Below the pieces are notes generated by a model, which was given only the letters and a program-made list of their open reading frames with translations, was not told the origin of the DNA and did no database searches. A DNA stretch of 64,000 nucleotides from positions 992,001 through 1,056,000 of the forward strand of contig OZ253937.1 of the NCBI GenBank assembly GCA_965267185.1, read 5' to 3'. The stretch's first letter is position 1. Every line of letters begins with the position of its first letter. The DNA is from G965267185 sp965267185. Lineage in GTDB: Bacteria; Pseudomonadota; Alphaproteobacteria; UBA6615. The translations under genes and the position numbers were made by a program. Below, piece by piece: positions 33,600 to 43,551 of this stretch.

Positions 33600-34070
33600 T
33601 TAGCCGCGGCCGAATTGGATGCTGTCGGACCACACGCGCTCGAGGCCGCGCAGATAGTTACGTGCTGAATCGATGTCTTCGGGGCCGATGTCGATGGAGC
33701 TAGCGTGACGCATCTCCATTTCACGAAGACCGCGGCACATCTCCTTGCCCTTTTCGGTGGCATGGATGCGCACCGAGCGCCGGTCGCGCTCCGAGCGGTT
33801 TTGCATCAGATAACCGGTGTCGACCAGGTGACGCACGTTATAGGTCACGTTGGAACCGATATAATAGCCGCGGTCGACCAGCTCACGGATCGAAACTTCC
33901 GTATCCTGGACGTTCATCAGCAACAGCGCTTGCACGGCATTGATATCGTCAATGCCGAGCTTGCTCAGCTCATAGCGGATCACGTCGAGATAGCGGCGGT
34001 GAAGCCGTTCGACGAGGCGCGTAATTTCGCCATAAGTGTTGGCGACAACATCTCCAGACGCATCAGGCAT
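33600..34070 (-). CDS. MarR/LdtR-family transcriptional regulator
   Basis: A 156-residue winged-helix regulator. The region RRYLDVIRYELSKLGIDDIN, VQALLLMNV, GYYIGSNVTYNVRHLVDTGY and RSERDRRSVRIHATEKG fits LdtR, the MarR-like protein of Rhizobiales and Liberibacter that controls an L,D-transpeptidase gene. Here no L,D-transpeptidase gene is adjacent, so the target is open. It is divergent from tadD, with a 311-base gap between their starts. Confidence 0.85.
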   Translation of the reverse strand: MPDASGDVVANTYGEITRLVERLHRRYLDVIRYELSKLGIDDINAVQALLLMNVQDTEVSIRELVDRGYYIGSNVTYNVRHLVDTGYLMQNRSERDRRSVRIHATEKGKEMCRGLREMEMRHASSIDIGPEDIDSARNYLRGLERVWSDSIQFGRG

Positions 34071-34382
34071 GGCGATGTTTTAGCGCATTGTATGTTAAAG
34101 AACCGTTATTTCGCCTAGCCTTGGCAAGAGCGGCGGAACGAAATTCAGACTCAAATTCCCTCTAATTGTGGCCTATCGACTCAATTCGTTAACGAAATCG
34201 GCACGGGCCCGGCGCCGGCCGTTCTCAGCGGCCATGATAGGCTAGCTCAAATGCCTGAAATTCCCGCTATATCATTGAGAAGATTGCATAAATTCCAATG
34301 GTTTTAGGAGCTGGCATTTACCGCCCGCTAACCCAATCGGCCTTAACATGCGCTTCATTATCTCACTCTCGGAGTAGTTCGA
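34071..34382. promoter_or_regulatory. Divergent promoter region of ldtR-like and tadD genes
   Basis: This gap of 312 bases holds no gene. It contains a perfect 12-bp palindrome TTCGTTAACGAA at 34185-34196 and one near-CtrA-type site TTAA-N7-TTAT just ahead of the regulator start (about 34094-34108). These could be operators for autoregulation or pilus control. No terminator is visible. Confidence 0.35.
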
Positions 34383-35243
34383 ATGCGCTTATCTGGCGAG
34401 AAAAGTAGGCGTTCCCGGTTGCAGCTGGCGGTCGCCGCCGTGTTGTTGGTCTCCGCTTGTTCGCCGATGGCGCACCGCGACGGCACTGTCGGTGGCGATT
34501 CCGCGACCATGGTGCGCGTCGGCGACGCCGCGCGCGAGGCCGGAAACCCGGCCACCGCATTGCCGCTCTATCAGAGAGCTCATCGCCTCGACCCCCAGAA
34601 CGTCGCGACGATCATCCGGATCGCCGAAACCTTCAACCAATTGGGGGCCTATGAGGAGGCCGGTGACGCTTGGGTCGAGATCCTGCGCCTCGATCCGCAA
34701 AACTTCGACGCGCTGGTCGGCTACGGCAACACGTTGGCCGCCATGGGCCTTCCCCAATTGGCCCTGGAGCATTTCGAGCGGGCCAATGCTATCGGCGAAT
34801 CGACCACCCTGCTGAACGGCATGGGGGTTGCGCAAGATATGCTGGGCAACCCTGTCGAGGCTCAGGCGGCGTACCGCAACGGCCTGGCAATCGACCCCGA
34901 CAGCCTGCGGCTGATGAACAATCTCGGCCTCTCGCTGGCCTTGACGGGCGAACACACCGAAGCGATCGAAATGCTCGAAACCGCGGTTGAAGATCGCGAT
35001 GCCGGTATCCGGCACCGCCAGAACCTGGCCCTTGCCTATGGTCTCGCCGGTTTCTCCGAGCGCGCCCAAACGGTCGGCCGTCAGGATCTCGACGAACTAT
35101 CGGTGCAACGCAACCTGGCGTTCTACCGGCTGGTCGCCGATATGCCCGATCATGCGGCAAAGGTGGCGGCCATTGGGGCGCACACCAATGCCGGAATGCC
35201 CTCCGGCGGACTTGCCGTGCAAACCTCGCTGGTGACCCAATAA
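34383..35243 (+). CDS. tadD: TPR lipoprotein, TadD-like
   Basis: A 286-residue exported protein with a lipobox (LLVSAC, Cys near 26) and about five TPR units between residues 42 and 230, such as AREAGNPATALPLYQRAHRLDPQ and QLGAYEEAGDAWVEILRLDP. TadD helps secretin assembly in Flp/Tad pili. It faces away from the main tad operon (35404-43743) but lies right beside it. A strong terminator follows at 35302. The name rests on the TPR pattern plus location. Confidence 0.8.
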   Translation: MRLSGEKSRRSRLQLAVAAVLLVSACSPMAHRDGTVGGDSATMVRVGDAAREAGNPATALPLYQRAHRLDPQNVATIIRIAETFNQLGAYEEAGDAWVEILRLDPQNFDALVGYGNTLAAMGLPQLALEHFERANAIGESTTLLNGMGVAQDMLGNPVEAQAAYRNGLAIDPDSLRLMNNLGLSLALTGEHTEAIEMLETAVEDRDAGIRHRQNLALAYGLAGFSERAQTVGRQDLDELSVQRNLAFYRLVADMPDHAAKVAAIGAHTNAGMPSGGLAVQTSLVTQ

Positions 35244-35301
35244 GAGCCGACCGCTAGACCGGCAGTACCGCCCTCTCCTAACCGAGACAAATAAACAGCC
35301 G

Positions 35302-35333
35302 AAGATGACCCCGTTTTGGGGTCATCTTTTTTT
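35302..35333 (+). terminator. Rho-independent terminator after tadD
   Basis: AAGATGACCCC and GGGGTCATCTT form a perfect 11-bp stem with loop GTTTT, followed by a T-run of seven. Flanking CAGCC and GGCTG can extend the structure. It ends tadD transcription and lies 70 bases beyond the tadC stop of the opposite operon. Confidence 0.9.
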
Positions 35334-35403
35334 GGCTGTGCGTTTTGTGTACGTGGAGAGATGGTGACCGGGCGGCCGTACCGCCCGACCGCCGATGAAA
35401 CTT

Positions 35404-36375
35404 CTACATAAACCCTTGGGCGCGCAGCGCATCTACCGTGCGCAGGGCGCCAGGGCCGATCAGGACAACGAAGAGCGCCGGCATAATGAATATGATCATG
35501 GGAACCGTGAGCACGGCCGGCAGGCGGGCCGCCTTCTCTTCCGCCTTCATCAGCCGGTTGGTACGCAACTCGGCAGACAACACCCGAAGCGCTTGCGCCA
35601 ACGGCGTGCCGTAGCGTTCGGTCTGGGCCAGCGTGTTGACGATCCCCTTGATGCCGTCGAGCTTAACCCGGCGGGCCAGGTTGGATAGCGCCTGAGCGCG
35701 TTCGGGCAAGAACCCGATCTCAATCGCCGTCAGCCCCAACTCATCGGAGAATTCCGGCCAGGACGCCCCGAGCTCGCTGCTCACCCTGTTGAGAGTGGCG
35801 TCGACGCTCAGGCCTGCCTCGGCGCAAATAACCATCAGGTCGAGCCCATCGGGCAGCGCCTTCTCGATCTTCTTGCGGCGCTTCTGCATGGTGTTGGAAA
35901 CGAAGAGATCGGGCGCGTAGGCACCGGCGATGACAGCGATCAACGCCACCATCAACCGGGCGATATCCGGCATATCGGTCACGTCGAGAACGTAAAGGAA
36001 AATAACCGCGACAACGCCGAACACGGCAGGCAGCGACAGTTTGAGAAACAGATAGATCACCATGGCGTCGCCACCGCGGTAACCGGCCTGCACCAACTTG
36101 TCTTCGATTTTCCGGGTCTGCGATGTGCGCAACAACCTCAGTTTCCGAACGACGAAGCCGGCGAGATCCAACATACCGCCGCGCAGCGGATGGGCGCGCA
36201 GCTCAAGGCGCTGCCGGCGCAACATATCCCGGCGGTCGGTCAGCGATTTGATCCGCGCCCGCATCGTTCGCGGCGCAATCAAACTACTCCAGACAATAAA
36301 TACAGCGGTGAATACGGAAAACGCGCTCATCCACACGGCGAGATCGTCGCCAATCGCTTGCATAATGGCGTTCAT
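35404..36375 (-). CDS. tadC: Tad pilus inner-membrane protein TadC
   Basis: A 323-residue T2SSF-domain protein with several membrane helices. The region ALPDGLDLMVICAEAGLSVDATLNRVSSELG near 165-195 is the conserved first half of the fold. It pairs with TadB as platform for the ATPase CpaF. Its start overlaps the tadB stop by 4 bases (ATGA), so translation is coupled. It is the last gene of the leftward pilus operon. Confidence 0.92.
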   Translation of the reverse strand: MNAIMQAIGDDLAVWMSAFSVFTAVFIVWSSLIAPRTMRARIKSLTDRRDMLRRQRLELRAHPLRGGMLDLAGFVVRKLRLLRTSQTRKIEDKLVQAGYRGGDAMVIYLFLKLSLPAVFGVVAVIFLYVLDVTDMPDIARLMVALIAVIAGAYAPDLFVSNTMQKRRKKIEKALPDGLDLMVICAEAGLSVDATLNRVSSELGASWPEFSDELGLTAIEIGFLPERAQALSNLARRVKLDGIKGIVNTLAQTERYGTPLAQALRVLSAELRTNRLMKAEEKAARLPAVLTVPMIIFIMPALFVVLIGPGALRTVDALRAQGFM

Positions 36376-37388
36376 ATCTCGAACCTCACCATCTTCGCCA
36401 TGATCGCGATACCGATCGACTGACTAACCAGTCCAAACCAGATCAGGGTATGACCGCGCGGATCGATGAAGAGCTGCATGACGTAGCCGGTATTCACGAA
36501 AAAGATAATCGCGAACATGATGAACGGCAGGCTGCCGAGGATCCAGGCGCTCGCCTTCGGCTCCGAGGCCATGGCCTTAATTCGTTTCTTCATCTGCCGG
36601 CGTTTACGCAGCACGTCGGACAGGTTTTCCAACGTCTCGGCCAGATTACCGCCCGTTTCGCGCTGTACAGCGAGGGCGACGACGAAGAATTTAAACTCCG
36701 CCGTATCGACCCGCGGAATCGCGTCAGTCAACGCATCCTCCAGCGTCTTACCGAACTTCACTGCGTCAGCGATCTTCTGGAACTCGACGCCGATCGGCTT
36801 GTCCATTTCGCGCCCGACCGTATTGATCGACTCGATTGCCGGCAGACCCGAGCGTAGGCCGCGCACGATGAGATCGATCGCCTCGGGAAACTGGGTGGTG
36901 AATATGTTCTGGCGCCGCCGCCCCAGGAAGCCGACGATCATATGGGGCAACAGGAAACCGCTGGCGATGCCGGCAAAAATAGACATCGCCAAGGTACGAT
37001 CGAGTGCGAACGACGCGAAAAACCCGGACAGGATACCGGCCAACACACAACCAATGGCATAGTGCGCAATCGTCAGTGGCAGGCCGGTGCGGGTCAACCG
37101 CTGCCGCAGCAATTCCGGCCGCGGCAATATCTGCTTCAGGATCCGCTCTACCGTCGGCAACGATGAATCAAATTGCGTCAGGCGAACATTGCCGCCACCG
37201 GCCGCAACCGCGGCCATGGATTGGCCACCCTGAACCACATCAGCGATCCGCCGGCGCGCCCGCCGCTGCTCGTCCGATACCATCAGAACGGCCACCAGAA
37301 AAAGTGCCAAGGTCGCGAGAATCACGGCACCAATAATGATCACCGTTGCCAAATCACCCGCGCGCAGTAGATCCCCAAGCCCTGCCAT
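36372..37388 (-). CDS. tadB: Tad pilus inner-membrane protein TadB
   Basis: A 338-residue T2SSF-domain protein. It has an N-terminal helix at 13-38, QFPEAIDLIVRGLRSGLPAIESINTVGREMD near 164-194, and VQRETGGNLAETLENLSDVLRKRR further on. TadB and TadC form the inner-membrane platform. It starts one base after the cpaF stop region and overlaps tadC by 4 bases. Confidence 0.93.
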   Translation of the reverse strand: MAGLGDLLRAGDLATVIIIGAVILATLALFLVAVLMVSDEQRRARRRIADVVQGGQSMAAVAAGGGNVRLTQFDSSLPTVERILKQILPRPELLRQRLTRTGLPLTIAHYAIGCVLAGILSGFFASFALDRTLAMSIFAGIASGFLLPHMIVGFLGRRRQNIFTTQFPEAIDLIVRGLRSGLPAIESINTVGREMDKPIGVEFQKIADAVKFGKTLEDALTDAIPRVDTAEFKFFVVALAVQRETGGNLAETLENLSDVLRKRRQMKKRIKAMASEPKASAWILGSLPFIMFAIIFFVNTGYVMQLFIDPRGHTLIWFGLVSQSIGIAIMAKMVRFEI

Positions 37389-37390
37389 GA

Positions 37391-39091
37391 CTAACGCAGT
37401 CCCTCTAGGAGCGCTCTGTCGAGCCCGAAATACTCCGCCTTCGAGCTGAAGTTCGGCCGTACGCCGGTGTACTTGAAGTTGCCCTGGATCATGCCGGCGG
37501 CGTTCTCGCCGGCATATTCGAAGTTGAACAGATCCTGAGTGGTTACGATGTCGTCTTCCATGCCCACCACTTCCATGACATGGGTGATACGCCGCACACC
37601 GTCGCGCATACGGCTGATCTGGATGATGATATCGATCGCCGCCGCAATCTGTGTGCGCACCGCCTTCGGCGGCAAGCTCACGCCGGCCATGCTGACCATG
37701 TTTTCCAGCCGCGTCAGCGCCTCGCGGGGTCTGTTGGCATGGACCGTACTCATCGAACCTTCATGACCGGTGTTCATGGCCTGCAGCATATCAAGGGCTT
37801 CCGATCCACGAACCTCACCGAGGATGATGCGGTCGGGGCGCATACGCAGGGCGTTCTTGACGAGATCGCGCATCGTGATCGAACCCTGACCTTCGAGGTT
37901 GGCCGGACGCGTTTCGAGGCGCACCACGTGGGGCTGCTGGAGTTGAAGCTCCGCAGCATCCTCGATGGTAACGATGCGATCGCCATGGTCGATCATTTGC
38001 GACATGGCGTTGAGCAGCGTCGTTTTACCGGAACCGGTACCGCCGGAGATCAGGATATTGAGCTTCGAGCGGGCAGCGATTTTGAGAACCGTCGCCATGG
38101 AGGGCGACAGGTTTTGCTGCTGCTCCATGACGTCCAGCGTAATTTTCTTCTTGGAGAACTTACGAATGGATATGGACGGTCCATCGATCGCCAGCGGCGG
38201 AATGATGATATTGACGCGGCTGCCGTCGGCGAGGCGCGCGTCGACCAGCGGCGAGGATTCGTCCACACGCCGGCCGATCTGCGACACGATGCGCGTCGCG
38301 ACGTTCATCACATGACGGTCGTCGCGGAACCTAACGTCGGAGAGCTCAAGCTTACCCTTGCGCTCGACGTAGACCTGGTTGTGGCCGTTCACCATGATAT
38401 CGGTGATGGACTCGTCGGCAAGAAGCGGTTCTAGAGGACCGAGCCCCAACATTTCGTCGAGCAGAACCTTGACCAGGTCTTCCTGCTCGATCTTGTTGAG
38501 CTGAAGCTTCTCCTCGAGCGAGATATCCAGAACGAGGTCGGAAATTTCGCGGGTTAACTCCTCGCGCGGCAAGGCGAGAGCGGCACTGATATCGATGCGT
38601 TCGAACAGAACCGGTTGCACCTTATTGCGCGCCAACGCAACGCTCGACGAACTGATAACGCGCTCGCTCGCCGCATTGGCGCGGTCATTGGTACCCCAGA
38701 CCGCAGCGATGGGCAGCTCTGGAATACTATTGCCCTTGGGTTCCGGTTCTTCCTCGACTTCCGGCACGACGTAGAGCTGATTGACCACATGGGTCACGAC
38801 GTCGCGCTGCTTCAGCAAGTTCAGATTTGCGTATGCTTTACCGAGTGCTTTTTCGGTGGCCGCCGTTGCAAACTTTGCAACGTCGGAGCGCGACATGGCG
38901 GCAAAGTCGGGGGACTCGGCCGCCTCGTTTATCGCGTCGACAACTTGCGCCGCAAGCGCGTCACTATCGGAAGCATCGTCCGACGCCGCCGCGGCTTCCA
39001 CTGCCGCAAACGACACGGCCGCCGGCTGTGACGCGTTATCCGGGGCGCTACCGTTAACAGGTCTATCGCCGGTTCGCCTTCCGAAACCCAC
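37391..39091 (-). CDS. cpaF: Tad pilus assembly ATPase CpaF/TadA
   Basis: A 566-residue secretion-type hexameric ATPase. A Glu/Ala-rich N-terminal part of about 150 residues precedes the core. The Walker A is [14 protein letters not shown], then [21 protein letters not shown] and [25 protein letters not shown] with His box and Walker B. It drives Flp pilus extension and probably retraction. The start is GTG 39091, 4 bases after cpaE. The downstream tadB follows at once. Confidence 0.95.
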   Translation of the reverse strand: MGFGRRTGDRPVNGSAPDNASQPAAVSFAAVEAAAASDDASDSDALAAQVVDAINEAAESPDFAAMSRSDVAKFATAATEKALGKAYANLNLLKQRDVVTHVVNQLYVVPEVEEEPEPKGNSIPELPIAAVWGTNDRANAASERVISSSSVALARNKVQPVLFERIDISAALALPREELTREISDLVLDISLEEKLQLNKIEQEDLVKVLLDEMLGLGPLEPLLADESITDIMVNGHNQVYVERKGKLELSDVRFRDDRHVMNVATRIVSQIGRRVDESSPLVDARLADGSRVNIIIPPLAIDGPSISIRKFSKKKITLDVMEQQQNLSPSMATVLKIAARSKLNILISGGTGSGKTTLLNAMSQMIDHGDRIVTIEDAAELQLQQPHVVRLETRPANLEGQGSITMRDLVKNALRMRPDRIILGEVRGSEALDMLQAMNTGHEGSMSTVHANRPREALTRLENMVSMAGVSLPPKAVRTQIAAAIDIIIQISRMRDGVRRITHVMEVVGMEDDIVTTQDLFNFEYAGENAAGMIQGNFKYTGVRPNFSSKAEYFGLDRALLEGLR

Positions 39092-39095
39092 GACC

Positions 39096-40310
39096 CTAGT
39101 CCTTGTCTTTTTTCGCCTTCAGACCGCCAAGGAAACCGCGCCGCGGCTCCTTCACCGTCGGGGCGATATCCTGGGTTAGCTTGCGTAACTCGCTGACGAA
39201 CTTGCCGCGGGCCGCAGTCTGAGCAAGCGGCTTTCCGACCGTGGCCGCCTGCAGGGCCTTCGGCTCATCGGCCAATTGGGCGAGAACCTGGCACGATACG
39301 CCCTTGGAGAATTCATTCTTGGGCATACCTTTGCTACGCCGCGCGTGATTGATGATGACGCCAATATCGCCGTCACCGCCGACCTCCTTGTAGAGATTGA
39401 CGATGCGCATGGTGTCGCGCATACCGGCGAGCGTCAGATCGGACACCACATGAACGTGCGCCGCTTCGCGCAGCACGCTTGCATGCAGGTGGCACAACGT
39501 GCGCGGCAAATCGATCCAGACCCAATCGAAATTGCGGCGCAGCTCTTCGATCAGTCTTGAAACACCGCCGCCCTGTATTTCCAACTGGCGCGATAAGTCT
39601 TCCTCCGCCGCCAAGACCGAGAGGTGCTCGGTTTTCGGCAACACGGCACTCGACATGAACAAGCTGTCCATGCGGTCGGGCTGGCGTAGCGTTTCGATCA
39701 TGCCGCTACTGGGCACGAGGTCGAGCGAGAGGGCGGTGGTGCCAAACTGTAGGTCGAGATCGAGCAACGCAACGCGATGCCCCATCTCCTCAGCAAGCAA
39801 CCACGCGCTGTTGAGCGCGACGGTCGACGCGCCTACACCGCCACGGGCACCGACGGTCACGATAACCTTACCTACCGGTTTGGCATTGTCGTCGTTGGCC
39901 GCTTCCTCCTCGACGAAAGTGGCGGCGAGAAGTGCCGTTTCCAGATCCTGTTCGCTAATCGGCTTAACTAGGTAATCAGCCACGCCGGCGGCGATAAACT
40001 GCTTGTACAGCGCCAAATCGTTGACCACGCCGAGCACGACCACCTGGGTCGTGGGGTCGCAAAGTTCGGCCAGAGGTTGCAGGTCGTCGAAAGGCTTGTC
40101 GCTGGCGTCGACATCGACCACCAACAGGTCGGGCGACGGCGACGAGCGCAAATACGCGCCGGCGGCTTGGCAGTCGCCACGGTTGATGACGGCGCCCGGC
40201 CAGTGAAAATTGGCGATATTGCTTAGCTTGGTCGCCGTTTCCTCATCGCCGACAAACGCCGCGAGCGAGACGCCAGTGCCGGGGCGGATATCGTAGGCTG
40301 GAGCAGACAT
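39096..40310 (-). CDS. cpaE: Tad pilus localisation ATPase CpaE/TadZ
   Basis: A 404-residue protein. An N-terminal receiver-like domain (DLLVVDVDASDKPFDDLQPL) is followed by a ParA/MinD-type domain with the deviant loop GARGGVGASTVALN, which lacks the usual Lys before the Thr, as in many CpaE proteins. DFVWIDLPRTLC-type Walker B and SDLTLAGMRDTMRI follow. It directs the pilus apparatus to the cell pole. Its start shares a base with the cpaD stop (TAATG). Confidence 0.92.
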   Translation of the reverse strand: MSAPAYDIRPGTGVSLAAFVGDEETATKLSNIANFHWPGAVINRGDCQAAGAYLRSSPSPDLLVVDVDASDKPFDDLQPLAELCDPTTQVVVLGVVNDLALYKQFIAAGVADYLVKPISEQDLETALLAATFVEEEAANDDNAKPVGKVIVTVGARGGVGASTVALNSAWLLAEEMGHRVALLDLDLQFGTTALSLDLVPSSGMIETLRQPDRMDSLFMSSAVLPKTEHLSVLAAEEDLSRQLEIQGGGVSRLIEELRRNFDWVWIDLPRTLCHLHASVLREAAHVHVVSDLTLAGMRDTMRIVNLYKEVGGDGDIGVIINHARRSKGMPKNEFSKGVSCQVLAQLADEPKALQAATVGKPLAQTAARGKFVSELRKLTQDIAPTVKEPRRGFLGGLKAKKDKD

Positions 40311-40984
40311 TATTGCGACGTCGTGGTTTGTTCGCCGGGGACCGCGACTTCCCCTGCGCGATAGTCACGGAGGCCACGGCTCAGAGCTTCGCCGTCGCCC
40401 GGGCCAAGTGTACGCCCGCGCAGCAAATCACCCGGATCGGCCAGCATCAGCCCCAGATTCCGCTGGGTCGAGCAACCGAGGTTGCTGTCTGCAGTGTTAC
40501 CGGGGTTTCTTGCTGAAGATTTCGAGAAGTTCGGGCAGTTGGGCGGCAAAACGATATAGCGCCCGATAATCAGCCGGATATTGTTGCCCGTACCCTTCTC
40601 GCCGGTAATCGCCATGGCACGGGCGTCCGGAACGTGGTGACGAAGCTGCTCGTTGATCGCGCCGATCCGCTCGTCATTGACGACTTCGCCGGTTTGCGGG
40701 CCCACATCGACGAACACACGGTCGCTGGGCCGCAGATCGATCTCGGCAAGGAATCGATCGAGACTCCGCAATTCCTGTTTCGTGAGGAGGGTCGCCGCGC
40801 CGGAGAAACGAACCGAATGCTCGTGCGTCACCCACTTTACCTGCAACTCATTCGGTGTCGCGTCGGGCGTCCAGTCGGCGACGGTCTGCGCGCAACCTGC
40901 GACGATCACAGCCAACGCTGCAAGGAGAGTCATACGCCGGCGGCGATTGTGCCGGAACATGCGTCGGTTGTGCCGTGTTCTCAT
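40310..40984 (-). CDS. cpaD: Tad pilus lipoprotein CpaD
   Basis: A 224-residue lipoprotein with basic start and lipobox IVAGC (Cys near 31). The central KWVTHEHSVRFSG, LVITGEKGTG-like and NFSKSSARNPGNTADSNLGCSTQRNLGLML region matches CpaD. It assists the secretin CpaC. GGAGGGAG precedes the ATG at 40984. The final part is rich in Gly/Arg and ends TTTSQ. Confidence 0.9.
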   Translation of the reverse strand: MRTRHNRRMFRHNRRRRMTLLAALAVIVAGCAQTVADWTPDATPNELQVKWVTHEHSVRFSGAATLLTKQELRSLDRFLAEIDLRPSDRVFVDVGPQTGEVVNDERIGAINEQLRHHVPDARAMAITGEKGTGNNIRLIIGRYIVLPPNCPNFSKSSARNPGNTADSNLGCSTQRNLGLMLADPGDLLRGRTLGPGDGEALSRGLRDYRAGEVAVPGEQTTTSQ

Positions 40985-40997
40985 CGTCGCTCCCTCC

Positions 40998-42443
40998 TCA
41001 GTCTAGTTCGAAGCCGTTGGTTCCATTGAAACCATCGACATCGCCGGTTTGCGGTTTGCGTTGCGCCGGGGGTTGCTGCTGCCGGCGCATCTCTCCATTG
41101 ATTACACGGTCATAGTCGTCGGGAATCTCGAACCCATCCGTCGGGATCGACAGCGCCGACGTCGACACTGGGCGGACCAGATAAGGCGTCACGATGATCA
41201 CCAGTTCGGTCTCGCTGCGCTGGAAGTTCGTCGAGCGGAACAACGCGCCGAGGATCGGAATATCGGCGAGCCCGGGAAACTCGTTGACGCTCTGGTTGCT
41301 ATCCGACTGGAGAAGTCCGGCAATGGCAAAACTCTGACCGCTGCCAAGCTCAACCGTGGTGTCGGCGCGCCGTGTGGTAAGCGCCGGGATGGTGAAGCCA
41401 CCAATTGACACGGCGCCCGCGGACGTCAACGCACTCACCTCGGGAAGCACTTTGAGGCTGATGCGGTCGTCGCTGACGATGGTCGGCGTGAATGCCAGAG
41501 AAACGCCAAACGACTTGAATTGAACGGTAACTCTGTTGTCTTCCTGAGCGATCGGGATAGGGAATTCACCACCGGCGAGGAAACTGGCGGTTTCGCCCGA
41601 CAACGCCGTCAAGTTCGGCTCGGCAAGCAGCGTGACAAGGCCTTCATCCTCCAACGCGTCGATAATGGCGTTGGCGTCGAAACTCGAGCCGTCGAACGAG
41701 CCGGAAATAGCGCCGGTGTCGACAAGGCCTGCCGCGGTGCCGATGCCGCTGACGAACGTGCGCCCCGTCGCGAGACCGAAAGCAAAGTTACCGACCGTGC
41801 CCAGGATGTCGAAGTTGAAGCCAAGACGCTTTAGCGTGTTACGCGATACCTCGGCGATGCGAACCCGCAAATTCACCTGGTTCGGACCGACAATGTGAAT
41901 CTGGTTTATCAACGCCTCGTTTTCGGCCAGGAAGCGCGCGCCGATCCGCCGCGCCTCCTCCGCCTCGCGAGTCGAGTTGACCATGCCTGTGAGCAACAAA
42001 CCGCCAGGTACCGAGCGGGCCTCTACCTGCGTATCGGGAAGCACTGCGCCGATCGATGAACGAATGTCGGTCAGGTTGTGATTGACCACCAAGTTGACGT
42101 CGGCCAGAACGCGGTCTTGTCCGTCGACGGCAAACAGCGTGGTCACCCCAGTCCGCTTGCCCATGACGTAGACCAACGTCGGCGACTTGACCGCGATATC
42201 GGCAAACTCGGGGTTGGCAACGAACACCGCGCTGGCCGGTTTCGGCAGGCGAACCAAAATACCTTTGTTGACCTCCAGCTCGAGCAATTCGTCACCGGTG
42301 TTCAGGCTGCGAATGCTCGATTGCGCCAGCGCCGGCGGGCTGACAGCACTGATGAATACCAGCGTCAGGAGCGCCAGCATGGCGGCCGTAATCAAACCAA
42401 GGGTCGGAGCGAGTCTATAAGCGAATCCGTTCATGGCAATCAC
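40998..42443 (-). CDS. cpaC: Tad pilus outer-membrane secretin CpaC/RcpA
   Basis: A 481-residue secretin with a signal peptide (residues 1-40). BON/pilotin-type N-terminal domain GILVRLPKPASAVFVANPEFADI and a secretin core, LAEPNLTALSGETASFLAGGEFPIPI, VQFKSFGVSLAFTPTIV and ELVIIVTPYLVRPV, are clear. It forms the pilus channel. The GTG start at 42443 overlaps the cpaB stop; ATG 42434 is an alternative. Confidence 0.94.
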   Translation of the reverse strand: MIAMNGFAYRLAPTLGLITAAMLALLTLVFISAVSPPALAQSSIRSLNTGDELLELEVNKGILVRLPKPASAVFVANPEFADIAVKSPTLVYVMGKRTGVTTLFAVDGQDRVLADVNLVVNHNLTDIRSSIGAVLPDTQVEARSVPGGLLLTGMVNSTREAEEARRIGARFLAENEALINQIHIVGPNQVNLRVRIAEVSRNTLKRLGFNFDILGTVGNFAFGLATGRTFVSGIGTAAGLVDTGAISGSFDGSSFDANAIIDALEDEGLVTLLAEPNLTALSGETASFLAGGEFPIPIAQEDNRVTVQFKSFGVSLAFTPTIVSDDRISLKVLPEVSALTSAGAVSIGGFTIPALTTRRADTTVELGSGQSFAIAGLLQSDSNQSVNEFPGLADIPILGALFRSTNFQRSETELVIIVTPYLVRPVSTSALSIPTDGFEIPDDYDRVINGEMRRQQQPPAQRKPQTGDVDGFNGTNGFELD

Positions 42444-43354
42444 CGTGCAAACTCAAGGACGGCTGCTTCGCCACCACGCACTACTTGTACGCGACGCACA
42501 TTGCCTTTCGAGCGGGGCGACTGCAGAAGACGGCTTACTTCGCTATCAAGCGTATGCCCCCTGCCCCGCTCCGGCTTCTCGCCGTTGATCAAGCGGGCGA
42601 GCACGGGACTAATGCCGTCCTCATCACCTTCCTCAAGGATCGAGCCTTCGTCTTTCTGCAGGCTTCGCAGACTGAGCGACAGCCGACCCAAATCGGTAAT
42701 CAAGGACACCATCTCGACCTGCTTCGGCGTAACCTCAATGGTGACGTTCTTCGCCGGATTAGGCTCTTCCGCCTGGTCGTTGGTCGATTGGTCGATAGCG
42801 AGAACGCGGATGTCCGTCAGCACCGTTTCCGATGCGCGCAGCGAGCGGCCGCCGTCCCCTTTGCGTTCCAGCTTGTGGGAAAGCACGAGATCGACCCGGT
42901 CTCCCGGGAATACAAAACCCGCGATCCCGCTCGTCGCGTTAACGGGAACCGTCATCGCCCGGAAACCCGGACGCACAACAGCGGCGAGGAAACCGCGCTC
43001 ACCGGGCTTCACCACGCGAGCTTCGGTGATCGGTTCGCCGACCGTAAACCCGACGCGCACGACGGCGCCTTCGAAATCTTCCGGCGTAATGGTGCCTTCG
43101 CGCTTGTAAGCATCAGAAAGGCCGGATTTGGGCCATGGTTGCCAGCGCAAATGGTTTTTCTTGATCAGGGTGCCCGCGGGCAGCGCTTGCTTGGCCACGA
43201 GAACTCGGACTTCGTTGGATTCGACAGCCGGTTGCACTTGCCGCGCCGCCTCCAAGGCGTCGCGCTGAGCCGCAAGCCAACTATTGGCTGCAAGGCCGGC
43301 GCCGCCTGCGGCGATCGCTGCTACCAGCAGTAGGATAATGAGACGAGCATTCAT
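42440..43354 (-). CDS. cpaB: Tad pilus assembly protein CpaB/RcpC
   Basis: A 304-residue protein with an N-terminal anchor helix and an SAF domain, EVRVLVAKQALPAGTLIKKNHLRWQPWP near 50-77. The repeat GERGFLAAVVRPGFRAMTVPV..AGFVFPGDRVDLVL is typical. It modulates the secretin or pilin. ATG 43354 follows GGGAGG at good spacing; GTG 43363 is also in frame. It is the first gene after the pilin and a stem-loop. Confidence 0.92.
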   Translation of the reverse strand: MNARLIILLLVAAIAAGGAGLAANSWLAAQRDALEAARQVQPAVESNEVRVLVAKQALPAGTLIKKNHLRWQPWPKSGLSDAYKREGTITPEDFEGAVVRVGFTVGEPITEARVVKPGERGFLAAVVRPGFRAMTVPVNATSGIAGFVFPGDRVDLVLSHKLERKGDGGRSLRASETVLTDIRVLAIDQSTNDQAEEPNPAKNVTIEVTPKQVEMVSLITDLGRLSLSLRSLQKDEGSILEEGDEDGISPVLARLINGEKPERGRGHTLDSEVSRLLQSPRSKGNVRRVQVVRGGEAAVLEFAR

Positions 43355-43482
43355 GGTGCGCACCTCCCGATTGCAGATGCGCTAGAACCCGTGGTCGCTA
43401 TATCGAATTGTCCGCAAATCGATTTTGCGGAATTCTTCAGAACCTTGGTTGCGGTCATCATGACGGGTACCGGTTACTGAAC

Positions 43483-43547
43483 CTAAAGAAGTAGGAGAGC
43501 AGGTCGAGCCATCCTGGACGGCCCGCCCTCCTAGGAACCTTCTTTAG
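43483..43547 (-). terminator. Long stem-loop between flp and cpaB
   Basis: CTAAAGAAG at 43483-43491 pairs perfectly with CTTCTTTAG at 43539-43547, and TAGGAG at 43492-43497 with CTCCTA at 43528-43533, leaving a small bulge. It starts 4 bases after the flp stop. It may end part of the flp transcripts or protect the pilin mRNA, letting pilin outnumber assembly proteins. Confidence 0.65.
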
Positions 43548-43551
43548 ATGA

